From positions 1-46,874 of the forward strand of contig SHZG01000001.1 in assembly GCA_009692395.1 (NCBI GenBank): DNA of 46,874 nt. The letters run 5' to 3'. The stretch comes from Methylococcales bacterium. Its GTDB lineage: Bacteria > Pseudomonadota > Gammaproteobacteria > Methylococcales > Methylomonadaceae. Below the pieces are notes generated by a model. The model had not been told where the DNA came from, made no database searches, and saw only the letters and a program-made list of their open reading frames with translations. Position numbers and translations under genes: made by a program. Of the stretch, positions 27,270 to 35,123 are shown piece by piece (the first letter of the stretch is position 1; each line of letters starts with the position of its first letter).

Positions 27270-28085
27270 TTAAAGATACTGGGAAACGCCTTGTTTAGCG
27301 ACGATAAAATCGGTCTCTGCTTTGCGTTCCATTAAGCGGGCGTAATTGGTGTCGTGCTGACTGCGATCATTATGCGAATGCCAGCAATGCAATACAGGCG
27401 CGGCAAAGCGTCCTTCTTTACGGCGCACGCCTTTATGAATTAAACGAATGACTAAATCGGAATCTTCATAACCCCAGCCTTCAAATAGCTCATCAAAACC
27501 ATTGACTTGCAAAAAATCCTCGCGCCAGATAGCTAAATTACACGTCATGGCTTTTTGCCATTTTTGCGGTTGGATTTTTCTTAAAAATCCCAGTGGCAAC
27601 TGTAAAAACGGCAAGGTGCGGTTAATTTTGCCTTGTAACCGTAATTTAAGAAAATAACACGCAGGTTTTTTATGCAGTAACAGTGTTGGCGTCATGACTT
27701 CACGCGTAAAATCTTGGCTTAATAACACCCGATTACCTGCAACAAAATAACCAGCTTCAGCTAAACGTCGATGGGTGGCAATAAAATCAGGGCGGGTAAT
27801 GCAATCACCATCAAGAAACAATAAGTATTCACCTTGGCTTTTAGCAACTGCTTTGTTACGGATTGTACCTGCGCGAAAACCTTGGTCTTCATGATAAACA
27901 TAATGTATGGGAACAGGGCTAGCCCCGCCATACTGTTGTGTTAAAGCCAGATGTTCGGCATTAGAGCCATCATCAGCGATGATAATTTCAAAATGTGTGT
28001 TGGTTTGTGAGTATAAGCTGAGCAAGCATAATCGCAATGCCTCTGCCCAGTTGTAAGTGGTGACGATGACCGAGATTAACTTCAT
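27270..28085 (-). CDS. Family 2 glycosyltransferase
   Basis: A 271-residue GT-A fold glycosyltransferase. The N-terminus has SVIVTTYNW and ADDGS (about 37-41), the sugar-nucleotide-binding region. The metal-binding DGD is at 92-94, and a C-terminal GWGYEDSDLVIRL stretch is typical of the galactosyltransferase-type acceptor domain in this family. There is no membrane anchor, so it should act at the cytoplasmic face of the inner membrane. It lies near a WaaE/KdtX-like transferase on the same strand, which suggests work on lipopolysaccharide core or another surface glycan. The sugar and acceptor cannot be read from the sequence. Confidence 0.85.
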   Translation of the reverse strand: MKLISVIVTTYNWAEALRLCLLSLYSQTNTHFEIIIADDGSNAEHLALTQQYGGASPVPIHYVYHEDQGFRAGTIRNKAVAKSQGEYLLFLDGDCITRPDFIATHRRLAEAGYFVAGNRVLLSQDFTREVMTPTLLLHKKPACYFLKLRLQGKINRTLPFLQLPLGFLRKIQPQKWQKAMTCNLAIWREDFLQVNGFDELFEGWGYEDSDLVIRLIHKGVRRKEGRFAAPVLHCWHSHNDRSQHDTNYARLMERKAETDFIVAKQGVSQYL

Positions 28086-28109
28086 TTTTGTCTATTGAAA
28101 CGTTATAGT

Positions 28110-28222
28110 TCCCACCGCTCCAGCGTGGGAATTCATCCAGCAACGCTCTAGCGTTGCGACTCTAAAACCCATGAAGACGCTGGAGCGTCTACGGCTGCAT
28201 TCCAACGCTGGAGCATTGGAAC
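28110..28222. repeat. Cluster of four GCTGGAGC-type hairpins
   Basis: The 151-base gap between the two glycosyltransferase genes is filled by hairpins. They are: TTCCCAC/GTGGGAA around CGCTCCAGC (28109-28131); GCAACGCT/AGCGTTGC (28140-28157); AGACGCT/AGCGTCT around GG (28175-28190); and CCAACGCT/AGCATTGG with one mismatch (28202-28219). They share the core GCTGGAGC or its variant and look like nested copies of one palindromic repeat family. Confidence 0.8.
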
Positions 28223-28236
28223 GATACCTGTTGATT

Positions 28237-28992
28237 TCATTTTAGATGCTGCAATGCCCACAATTTAACATATTTATAATACGCACCTTCGGCATTGGAG
28301 ATTGACAGCATCAAACCTTGTTGCCCATCGAGAAACGCGGCTTTTAAAAAATAGGTGCGAATAAACGTCCACAAGCCTTTCATAATGGCTTTCGGCAAGG
28401 AAGAGCGCGCACCTCTTTCATACAAGACAGTCGCGCCTAAGGTGGAATAATTATTCACCTTGTGCAGCACTTCTTCACAATCGACAAACGCATCATGTAA
28501 CAAGGGCGTACTTAATTGTCCAATCTTGCCTGTAACAACGACACGCTCATGCACAACATGAGGAGTAAACTGCCCACACTCACGGCGAAACAACCGTAAT
28601 ACATAATCAGGAAACCAACCACCGTGGCGCATTTGTCGTCCGCAATAATTCGACAAACGCGGAATTTCAAATCCGTTAAACTCGGTCGTTTGCAAAGCGT
28701 AGATAATTTCTGCTTTTAATTCAGGCGTGACGATTTCATCGGCATCAATGGATAATACCCAATCGCCCGTCGCTTTATCTAAGGCGCGTTGTTTTTGAAT
28801 GCCAAAGCCTTGCCAGTCAGTTTCATAAACGTTATTGGTAACAGCGCGACACAGATTTACTGTGTCATCGCTACTGCCTGAATCCAAGACAATAATTTCA
28901 TCCGCCCACGCAACAGACTGTAAACAGCCGCCAATATGGGCAGATTCATTTTTTGTGATGATAATAACGCTAAGGCTTAACGTTTTATCCAT
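28237..28992 (-). CDS. WaaE/KdtX-like LPS core glycosyltransferase
   Basis: A 251-residue family 2 glycosyltransferase. It opens SLSVIIITKNESAHIGGCL and carries LDSGSSDDT and SIDADEIVTPEL, the donor- and metal-binding segments. The NYCGRQMRHGGWFPDYVLRLFRR segment in the middle is characteristic of the WaaE/KdtX family, which adds glucose to the first heptose of the LPS inner core in some enterobacteria. It is soluble or peripheral, acting at the cytoplasmic side. It overlaps a small cupin gene upstream by 16 bases, implying tight co-expression. The exact sugar is not known here. Confidence 0.85.
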   Translation of the reverse strand: MDKTLSLSVIIITKNESAHIGGCLQSVAWADEIIVLDSGSSDDTVNLCRAVTNNVYETDWQGFGIQKQRALDKATGDWVLSIDADEIVTPELKAEIIYALQTTEFNGFEIPRLSNYCGRQMRHGGWFPDYVLRLFRRECGQFTPHVVHERVVVTGKIGQLSTPLLHDAFVDCEEVLHKVNNYSTLGATVLYERGARSSLPKAIMKGLWTFIRTYFLKAAFLDGQQGLMLSISNAEGAYYKYVKLWALQHLK

Positions 28993-29315
28993 GATTTGAT
29001 AGCTAGTTTAACGCGGACTAATGCTTGCGTCAGCGCGTTACCTTCTAAGAGATAATGTTTATGCAAGGCTTGTTTCACTTCCCAACTACAGGTTAAACCA
29101 GCAGGAAATGTCACTAAATCGCCTTTACCAAACGTGACTGGCTCGCCATCTGTCGGCGTAATAACACATTCGCCTTCTAAAATATACGCCATTTCTTGCT
29201 CAGGGAACGTCCACGGAAAAACAGACACTTCTTTCTCCCACGTCTCCCATTTAGTCACACCTAAGGTATCTAAACGCGCTTGCGCTGGGTCTTTTTCAAC
29301 AATAATTTGTGTCAT
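28977..29315 (-). CDS. Small cupin-domain protein
   Basis: A 112-residue single cupin of the DUF861 / ureidoglycine-aminohydrolase-like type. The barrel region has WEKEVSVFPWTFPEQEMAYILEGECVITP, then GEPVTFGKGDLVTFPAGLTCSWEV, matching the two cupin motifs, but with few of the metal-binding histidines. It may bind a small molecule rather than catalyse. The last 20 or so residues form a basic tail (ALVRVKLAIKSWIKR). The gene overlaps the WaaE-like gene by 16 bases, so the two are translated together and may serve the same glycan pathway, which is inference. Function is otherwise unknown. Confidence 0.75.
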   Translation of the reverse strand: MTQIIVEKDPAQARLDTLGVTKWETWEKEVSVFPWTFPEQEMAYILEGECVITPTDGEPVTFGKGDLVTFPAGLTCSWEVKQALHKHYLLEGNALTQALVRVKLAIKSWIKR

Positions 29316-29409
29316 GCTAATCTCTCTAAGAAATAATAAAACGCCATTTTATCCCATAGCGATTGAGATATTATAAAGTATATTTTTATTGTTGCCACAA
29401 TGAGCGGTT

Positions 29410-30231
29410 TTAATAGCGTGATGGTAAATTACTGACGGCTTGTAAATCCCACGCTTGCGGTTCAACAGAGGCTTCTAATTTATCTTCAATAACATCATTT
29501 AAGTCACTACAAAAATCCAAGCCTGTTTGCGCTTCGATAGTATCAATGTTGGTGACAAACTTCGATAAAGGCTCATGCCCTTGCACCGTTTGCGGCACTA
29601 AAAAAGCTAACACTTTAGACGGCTGATTGGGTTTCGCCTCAGTAATGTACATTTTATAAAACGCATCGGGGATTTCCACGCGCCACGAAGAGGATAACCG
29701 TTCAGTTGACCCCGTAAACACAGGCCCTGTAATCACCCAGACTTTATCGGCTAATTTGGTGAAATGTTTAACTTCCACTTCTTCTAAGCGTTGCCAGAAT
29801 TGTTGATTCAAACGCGGTTTTTGCGGGCTAATATTGGTCATTAAAAAACTGTCTTTCTGCCCCTCTTTACCATACAAATGACTCATTGCGTAGTTGGGCG
29901 CGTTATGTCCACGGTCATAACCGCTTTTGGTATAGCTATCATGAGTAATGCTATTAAAGGCGCGTGAATCTTTAGTGAAACGACTAGGACGCAGTAGCGA
30001 TGGCACACTTTCATCAACAGGACTCAAGGCGTATTCCACCCACAACGGATTACCGCGTATATCCGAATAACCGACAATAAAACCATTATTGCGCAAGGTG
30101 TGAAACCAAGTATTTACGCCCCAGCCAACGGCTTTGGGTTCACCTTGATAAAGTAGATTATCACTACAGCCGACAATTAACGCCAGCAACGATAACAAAG
30201 CACCACGGCGAAACTTTTTTTGTATAGTCAT
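29410..30231 (-). CDS. DNA/RNA non-specific endonuclease, predicted lipoprotein
   Basis: A NUC1-family nuclease (beta-beta-alpha metal fold) of 273 residues. The catalytic DRGH motif is at 106-109 (YDRGHNAP) and the metal-binding Asn lies in the NISPQKPRLNQQFWQRLE helix. The N-terminus is a lipoprotein signal (LLSLLALIVGC, lipidated Cys22), so the enzyme should be tethered in the envelope facing the periplasm. There it could degrade incoming DNA or RNA for nutrition or defence. The start is 2 bases after the truD stop, making it the last gene of an ispF-truD-nuclease run. No immunity protein is seen; an exported enzyme would not need one if folding occurs outside the cytoplasm. Confidence 0.88.
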   Translation of the reverse strand: MTIQKKFRRGALLSLLALIVGCSDNLLYQGEPKAVGWGVNTWFHTLRNNGFIVGYSDIRGNPLWVEYALSPVDESVPSLLRPSRFTKDSRAFNSITHDSYTKSGYDRGHNAPNYAMSHLYGKEGQKDSFLMTNISPQKPRLNQQFWQRLEEVEVKHFTKLADKVWVITGPVFTGSTERLSSSWRVEIPDAFYKMYITEAKPNQPSKVLAFLVPQTVQGHEPLSKFVTNIDTIEAQTGLDFCSDLNDVIEDKLEASVEPQAWDLQAVSNLPSRY

Positions 30232-30233
30232 AA

Positions 30234-31247
30234 TTAGTTTAGATTAATAATTTCGCGCAATACCGCTGTCGCATAACTGCCCGCTGGCAAAGTAAAACTA
30301 AGACTTAACGTCGTTTCATCCATAAACTGCCAGTCTAAATCAGCCACATTAATACGCAACGCACGGCGGTCTTGTTCTAATCCACTAGCGATTAAACCAT
30401 CCGCAAGTTCTTGATTATCTGCCAGCATTGCTTGCTCAATAGGCAATAATTCAGCGTTACCTTTGCCCCATAAAAGTCCTGTGGGATGAATTTCTTTTGC
30501 GGCTAGTCGCTGAATAATCCTGTCATCGACTGCATCGGCTTTAAAATAACTGTGTGAACCATCAAACACATAACTATCACCCGCCATCGCTTGATTCCAC
30601 GTTTTATTTAACACCCGCTGATGAAGAATGTGATTAAACAAATACGAACGCGCCGCTGATAAATAAATACTCCGCTGTTCGCGTCCCACTTTCGCGCCTT
30701 GAAATAAACCTAAGGCTTTACTGACATTATGCCCCGCATGACCAAACCGCTGTTCACCGTAATAATTAGCGATACCGCCCGCTTTTATGGCGTTAAGTTG
30801 CTGCTCTGTTTTGTCTTTATCGCCTTGCCAAACTCGAATAAGCAACTTAAAACTATTCCCCGATAACACCCCGCGTTTTAATTTTCGCGCATGACGCACC
30901 GTGTGCAGAATTTTAATCGACTCGGTTTCAAACTCAGTGAAATCAGGCGTAGGCTTCCCCGCTAACCAGACACTAAACCATTGACTCGTTACCGCGTGGC
31001 GGTCTTTAAGACCTGCATAACTGACATCACGCTGTCTAACGCTTGTAAATTTAGCCAATTGACGCGCCACATAATCGGTATTTTCGCCCGTTTTTTCAAT
31101 GAATAAAAAAACGTGTTCTCCCTCGCCCGATGGCTCAAACGCGAGATGTTCGACAACCATAAAATCATCGGCAACCGTGCGAATTTTACCTTGTCCAGAC
31201 GGTGATCCGTAAACAGTCGCCCACACAGGCAGTTCTATATGACTCAT
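30234..31247 (-). CDS. truD: tRNA pseudouridine(13) synthase TruD
   Basis: TruD makes pseudouridine 13 in tRNA-Glu. At 337 residues it is of usual length. The catalytic Asp82 is in AGLKDRHA, and the FVVEE-like N-terminal strand (DDFMVVEHLAFEPSGEGEH) and the NYYGEQRFG motif are present. A TruD insertion domain lies in the middle. The gene start overlaps the ispF stop by four bases (ATGA). The ispF-truD order is the same as in E. coli, but ispD, which precedes ispF there, is about 11 kb away in this window. Confidence 0.96.
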   Translation of the reverse strand: MSHIELPVWATVYGSPSGQGKIRTVADDFMVVEHLAFEPSGEGEHVFLFIEKTGENTDYVARQLAKFTSVRQRDVSYAGLKDRHAVTSQWFSVWLAGKPTPDFTEFETESIKILHTVRHARKLKRGVLSGNSFKLLIRVWQGDKDKTEQQLNAIKAGGIANYYGEQRFGHAGHNVSKALGLFQGAKVGREQRSIYLSAARSYLFNHILHQRVLNKTWNQAMAGDSYVFDGSHSYFKADAVDDRIIQRLAAKEIHPTGLLWGKGNAELLPIEQAMLADNQELADGLIASGLEQDRRALRINVADLDWQFMDETTLSLSFTLPAGSYATAVLREIINLN

Positions 31248-31717
31248 TGGGTAATCAACACGATGGCTTGAACCGCAATGCCTTCTTTACGTCCTTCAAA
31301 GCCCAATTGCTCAGTCGTGGTCGCTTTGACATTAATATAATCCAGCGGCACGTTTAAATCATCGGCAATGTTCCGACACATTGCCGCCGTGTGCGGTGAC
31401 ATTTTCGGAGCTTGCGCAATAATGGTTATATCGGCATTCACCAACTTATACCCTTTCTCCTGCACCACCTGATAAACATGGCGCAATAATACCCGACTAT
31501 CCGCGCCTTTAAACGCAGGGTCGGTATCAGGAAAATGCTTGCCAATATCACCCGACGCCGCCGCACCTAAAATAGCATCACTCAACGCGTGCAATACCAC
31601 ATCACCATCCGAATGCGCTTCTAGCCCTTTTTCATAAGGAATAGTCACGCCCCCTAACATAATAAATTCACCGTCACAAAAACGGTGAACATCATAGCCC
31701 TGCCCTACTCTAATCAT
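31244..31717 (-). CDS. ispF: 2-C-methyl-D-erythritol 2,4-cyclodiphosphate synthase
   Basis: IspF makes the cyclic diphosphate intermediate of the non-mevalonate isoprenoid pathway, releasing CMP. The 157-residue trimeric enzyme shows its zinc ligands Asp9 and His11 (GYDVH) and His43 (VVLHALSDAILGA), plus the SDGDV and DIGKHFPDTD motifs. It is translationally coupled to truD by a four-base overlap. The pathway partner ispD is in this window at 42622. Confidence 0.97.
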   Translation of the reverse strand: MIRVGQGYDVHRFCDGEFIMLGGVTIPYEKGLEAHSDGDVVLHALSDAILGAAASGDIGKHFPDTDPAFKGADSRVLLRHVYQVVQEKGYKLVNADITIIAQAPKMSPHTAAMCRNIADDLNVPLDYINVKATTTEQLGFEGRKEGIAVQAIVLITQ

Positions 31718-31840
31718 TGCTGTTCCCTACTGTTCAATTTATTGTCACGCATCTTTATAAACTAAATAAAACTGCCTGAATACTTTTGCTTTGGTTTTCT
31801 ATAAGTTGTTTGCAAAAAGTAGGCAGGTAGCAATCACTAA

Positions 31841-31872
31841 AACCCGCAAGATTTTTAAAATCTCGCAAGTTT
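31841..31872. repeat. Degenerate GCGAGGTTTT-type hairpin
   Basis: AACCCGCAAGATTTT, one base, AAAATCTCGCAAGTTT: an inverted repeat with a few mismatches. It is clearly related to the perfect copy at 32099-32131, and is probably an older, decaying copy of the same repeat. Confidence 0.65.
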
Positions 31873-31938
31873 CTTGAGTCAGCCGAACTTATTTGTATGA
31901 ACTTATAAAAGCCCTATATTATATGGATTAATAACACG

Positions 31939-32092
31939 CTTCAATTGTCGGAAGCCGCTCAAGAAATTGCTCACAATCCTTATGCCGATGATTACTGAAG
32001 TGGGTGCAGAATAAAATACCACGACGATTATTTTAATGCCGTCTGAGTGTATGGCAATGGCGCAAGCAATTGCAGAAAAGTTGAACAAATAA
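31939..32092 (+). pseudogene. Remnant of an SPFH/slipin-like protein C-terminus
   Basis: The 447-base gap between ispF and the VWA gene holds a coding remnant on the plus strand. One frame reads LQLSEAAQEIAHNP. After a small shift another reads ITEVGAE, a TAA stop, NTTTIILMPSE and AMAQAIAEKLNK to a normal stop. This resembles the C-terminal part of stomatin/slipin proteins, where an EAA helix is followed by a LQTLTEIGAEQNSTTI-type strand. The TAA sits where those proteins often have Gln (CAA). About eight codons and one base appear lost. The family call is from memory of the motif only. The rest of the gap holds two palindromic repeats and nothing else I recognise. Confidence 0.4.
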
Positions 32093-32098
32093 AAAATG

Positions 32099-32131
32099 AG
32101 ACCTGCGAGGTTTTTAAAACCTCGCAGGTCT
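32099..32131. repeat. Palindrome AGACCTGCGAGGTTTT
   Basis: A perfect 16-base-pair inverted repeat (AGACCTGCGAGGTTTT / AAAACCTCGCAGGTCT) around one base, just after the SPFH-like remnant. It ends in a short T-containing tract on either strand. It could act as a terminator but belongs to the dispersed repeat set (see 31841). Confidence 0.85.
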
Positions 32132-32164
32132 TGATAAACCACGATATAAACAAAAAGGTTCACC

Positions 32165-33325
32165 ATACAGCAAACAGAACGCCAAACTCGCTGGCGCATG
32201 ATTTTAGGTAGTCAGGCGGCGGATAGTATTAATATCAGTTTAAGCGAGGATTCGCTGGCTATCGACCAGTGTTTAGAAGCCTTATATGGCGACCGCGACA
32301 GCAAAGGGCAAAAAGGCGGTTTACAAAGTTCCGCGCCCAATGTGGCGCGGTGGTTAGGCGATATACGGCAATATTTCCCTTCGTCTGTGGTGCGGGTGAT
32401 GCAGCAAGACGCGATTGAACGCCTGAATTTGCGGCAGATGTTGCTCGAGCCTGAATTATTAGAAACGGTAGAAGCAGATATTCATTTAGTTGCTACGCTG
32501 ATTTCGTTGAAACATGTGATTCCTAGTCGCACTAAAGACACGGCGCGGCAAGTGGTGGCTAAAGTCATTGCTGAATTATTAAAACGCTTGCAACAACCGA
32601 TGCAGCAAGCGGTGACAGGCGCGTTAAATCGGTCTGTGCGTAATCTACGCCCGCGTTTGAAAGAAATTGATTGGCATCGCACTATACGCGCCAATTTAAA
32701 AAATTATTTGCCTGAATACCGCACGATTGTTCCTGAAAAATTGATTGGTTTTGGGCGCAAGCGGTCTTCGTTGCGGGATGTGATATTGTGCATCGACCAA
32801 AGCGGCTCAATGGCTCCATCGGTAGTGTATTCCAGTATTTTTGCGGCGGTGATGGCGGTATTCCCGCGCTTAGCACTAAGATGGTGGTATTTGATACGGC
32901 TATTGTCGATTTAACCGAAGAATTACACGATGATCCTGTAGATTTGCTATTTGGTTTGCAACTCGGCGGCGGTATCGATATTAATCGCGCCATTGGTTAT
33001 TGTCAGGGTTTAATCACCCGCCCCGATGACACGGTGTTTATTTTAATCAGCGATTTATACGAAGGCGGCAATGCGAAATCTATGCTTAAGCGGGTTGCCA
33101 GATTGGTGGCTTCAGGCGTACAAGTGATTGCGCTGTTGGCACTCAGTGATGCAGGCGCACCGTTTTACGATCATGATATGGCGACTAAGTTTGCAGGCTT
33201 AGGTGTTCCACCCTTTGCTTGTACAACCCGACCAATTCCCTGATTTAATGGCACACGCGCTCACCAAGCAAGATATGAACAGTTGGGCAGCGAAAGAAGG
33301 CTTAGTGTTGAGTCGGAAAAATTAA
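32165..33325 (+). pseudogene. VWA-domain protein of MoxR-associated type, two frameshifts
   Basis: The rejoined product is about 385 residues. It starts QQTERQTRWRMILGSQAAD and contains SAPNVARWLGDIRQYFPSSVV and VMQQDAIERLNLRQ. The von Willebrand A domain carries the MIDAS motif DQSGSM (about residue 210) and later QLGGGIDI. I know this sequence type from loci that also encode a MoxR AAA+ ATPase, a DUF5682 protein and a SWIM protein; none of those is here. A one-base loss near 32861-32868 shifts the frame, and a one-base gain near 33221-33229 shifts it again, after which the frame reads PDQFPDLMAHAL to a stop at 33325. At the expected start there is ATA (32165) instead of ATG, preceded by AAAAAGG. 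The gene is dead as sequenced. Confidence 0.75.
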
Positions 33326-33353
33326 ACTATTACGAAACTAGCTTTTTAGAAAA

Positions 33354-35060
33354 ATGATAAGAATTATTGCAATTGTTGTGTTGATTATTTTAGGTAATGG
33401 TTTGTTCAGTTGGCTGAACAATTTACCTCATGACATCGGTAACGATGTTCCCCACGGTAAGTTAAACAGTTTGTCGTTCGCGCCCTATCACGATCGTCAA
33501 AGTCCGTTTGAAGCCAATTTTCCGACAGCTGCACAAATTGATGCTGATTTAGCGTTGCTTGCTGATAAAACTTACAATATTCGCACTTACGCCAGTTCTG
33601 AAAGTGAAATGCCGTCTATTCCCGTATTGGCACAAAAACATGGTTTAACAGTGACGCAAGGCGCGTGGTTAGGCAGGACGGATAAAGATAATCAACAAGA
33701 AATTAGCTCGCTGATTCACGCCGCAAATACTTATCCCGATGTGATAAAGCGCGTGATTGTTGGTAATGAAGTGTTGTTGCGTAAAGACTTAAAGGTCGAT
33801 GAACTTATCAACATTATTCGTGCGGTCAAAAAAGCCGTTAAACAGCCTGTTTCTTATGCAGATGTTTGGTCGATTTATATGCAGTACCCCCAACTCATTG
33901 ATGAAGTTGATTTTGTTACTATTCATATTCTGCCTTACTGGGAAGATGAGCCTGTGACTATCGAACAAGCCCCTGAGCATATCGTCAATATTTACAAAAA
34001 AATACAAGCAAAAGCCGCAGGAAAAACCATCCTCATTGGTGAATCAGGTTGGCCTAGTGCAGGACGACAACGCGGTTTGGCTGTTGCTAGCGTGGTTAAT
34101 GAAGCGCGTTTTATTCGGGAATTGATTCAATTAGCCAATAAAAACCACTTCGACTACAACATTGTTGAAGCAGTTAATCAGTCGTGGAAAAGTGATTTAG
34201 AAGGCGTAGTCGGAGCTAATTGGGGTTTATTTTCAGCCGATAGAACTGAGGTGTTTCCGCTTACAGGCAAAGTGTATGAATCGCCGCGCTGGGCTATTGG
34301 ATTGTGCGAAGCGACAGGGTTATTTCTACTCGTCACGCTGTGTTTTTGGCGGAAAATTAAAGAGTTAGCCACATTGCATCCTGCTAAAGTATGCGGTTTT
34401 TTAGTGTTTGAACAACTACTTAGTGTTTTATTAGTCAATGAAACTAATTGGTTGTGGGCGACCAGTTTTAACAGTTGGCAGCGGGTCTATGCAGTCACTG
34501 CCATTTTCTTAAGTACCGTAATGGCTGGTTTACTGCTACAGCGTACTTACAAGTTATTGACGCAGCGTATCACGGTAAACAGTGGCGCGTGGCTGTACGC
34601 ACTTTATACGATATTTGTCGGTTTCGCGCTCTATAAAACCTATGGCACGGCTCTCGACGGTCGTTATACCAGCTTTCACTATCTAACAACCTGCATTCCT
34701 GTTATCGGGATGATTTATTTAATGGCAGTGGGTTATTTTATGTCCGACCGCCGTTTTTCATTGCGACTGTTTAGCCTGAATGAATTAATTGGTCGCAGCA
34801 CTGTTCATCAGCGACAAGATAAATTGCTAGGCTATTTGCTGCTCATTATAAGCGTGGCGTTGCTTGTTGGTGAGACCTATGCCTACACCCAAGGCGGCGA
34901 TCTGATACTGGCTTATCCTGAATCAAGCGACCTTGTTTGGCGAGCATTCATGCTGACCGTGAGCAATGAACAATTAATCAAATGGTTTTTGAGTCTAATC
35001 ATCCTCGCGATACCGCTATTGGCTAATGGTTATGTGAAACACGAGTCAGCGCACGATTAA
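33354..35060 (+). CDS. GH17-domain protein with C-terminal polytopic membrane region
   Basis: A 568-residue protein. An N-terminal signal anchor (about 2-20) is followed by a glycoside hydrolase family 17-like domain (about 35-305). Candidate catalytic residues are Glu139 (VGNEVLL) and Glu230 (IGESGWPS). The remaining 260 residues form about seven or eight hydrophobic helices. GH17 enzymes act on beta-1,3-glucans, as glucanases or transglycosylases. The domain should face the periplasm. It is paralogous to the N-terminal half of the 865-residue GT2 fusion 3.7 kb downstream, but the membrane part has no glycosyltransferase motifs. It may trim, branch or transfer the glucan made by that enzyme. 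Its exact reaction is unknown. The ATG at 33354 has only a weak AGAAAA ribosome-binding site. Confidence 0.85.
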   Translation: MIRIIAIVVLIILGNGLFSWLNNLPHDIGNDVPHGKLNSLSFAPYHDRQSPFEANFPTAAQIDADLALLADKTYNIRTYASSESEMPSIPVLAQKHGLTVTQGAWLGRTDKDNQQEISSLIHAANTYPDVIKRVIVGNEVLLRKDLKVDELINIIRAVKKAVKQPVSYADVWSIYMQYPQLIDEVDFVTIHILPYWEDEPVTIEQAPEHIVNIYKKIQAKAAGKTILIGESGWPSAGRQRGLAVASVVNEARFIRELIQLANKNHFDYNIVEAVNQSWKSDLEGVVGANWGLFSADRTEVFPLTGKVYESPRWAIGLCEATGLFLLVTLCFWRKIKELATLHPAKVCGFLVFEQLLSVLLVNETNWLWATSFNSWQRVYAVTAIFLSTVMAGLLLQRTYKLLTQRITVNSGAWLYALYTIFVGFALYKTYGTALDGRYTSFHYLTTCIPVIGMIYLMAVGYFMSDRRFSLRLFSLNELIGRSTVHQRQDKLLGYLLLIISVALLVGETYAYTQGGDLILAYPESSDLVWRAFMLTVSNEQLIKWFLSLIILAIPLLANGYVKHESAHD

Positions 35061-35066
35061 CTTCTC

Positions 35067-35089
35067 ATTCCCACGCAGCGCGTGGGAAT
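35067..35089. repeat. Hairpin ATTCCCACGC/GCGTGGGAAT
   Basis: A perfect 10-base-pair stem with a three-base loop in the short gap between the GH17 and GH3 genes. It shares the TTCCCACGC half with the cluster at 28110. Confidence 0.8.
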
Positions 35090-35123
35090 TAGGTAACTTT
35101 TATCTTTTTACCCAATAAAAATA

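Noticed and set aside
28110..28222. CRISPR array
   Set aside because: The repeated units are palindromes of different length and order without constant spacers, and no cas genes are nearby.
31903..32199. Minus-strand open frame of 98 residues between ispF and the VWA gene
   Set aside because: It reads through a palindromic repeat and is antisense to the more gene-like SPFH remnant. It has no recognisable motif.
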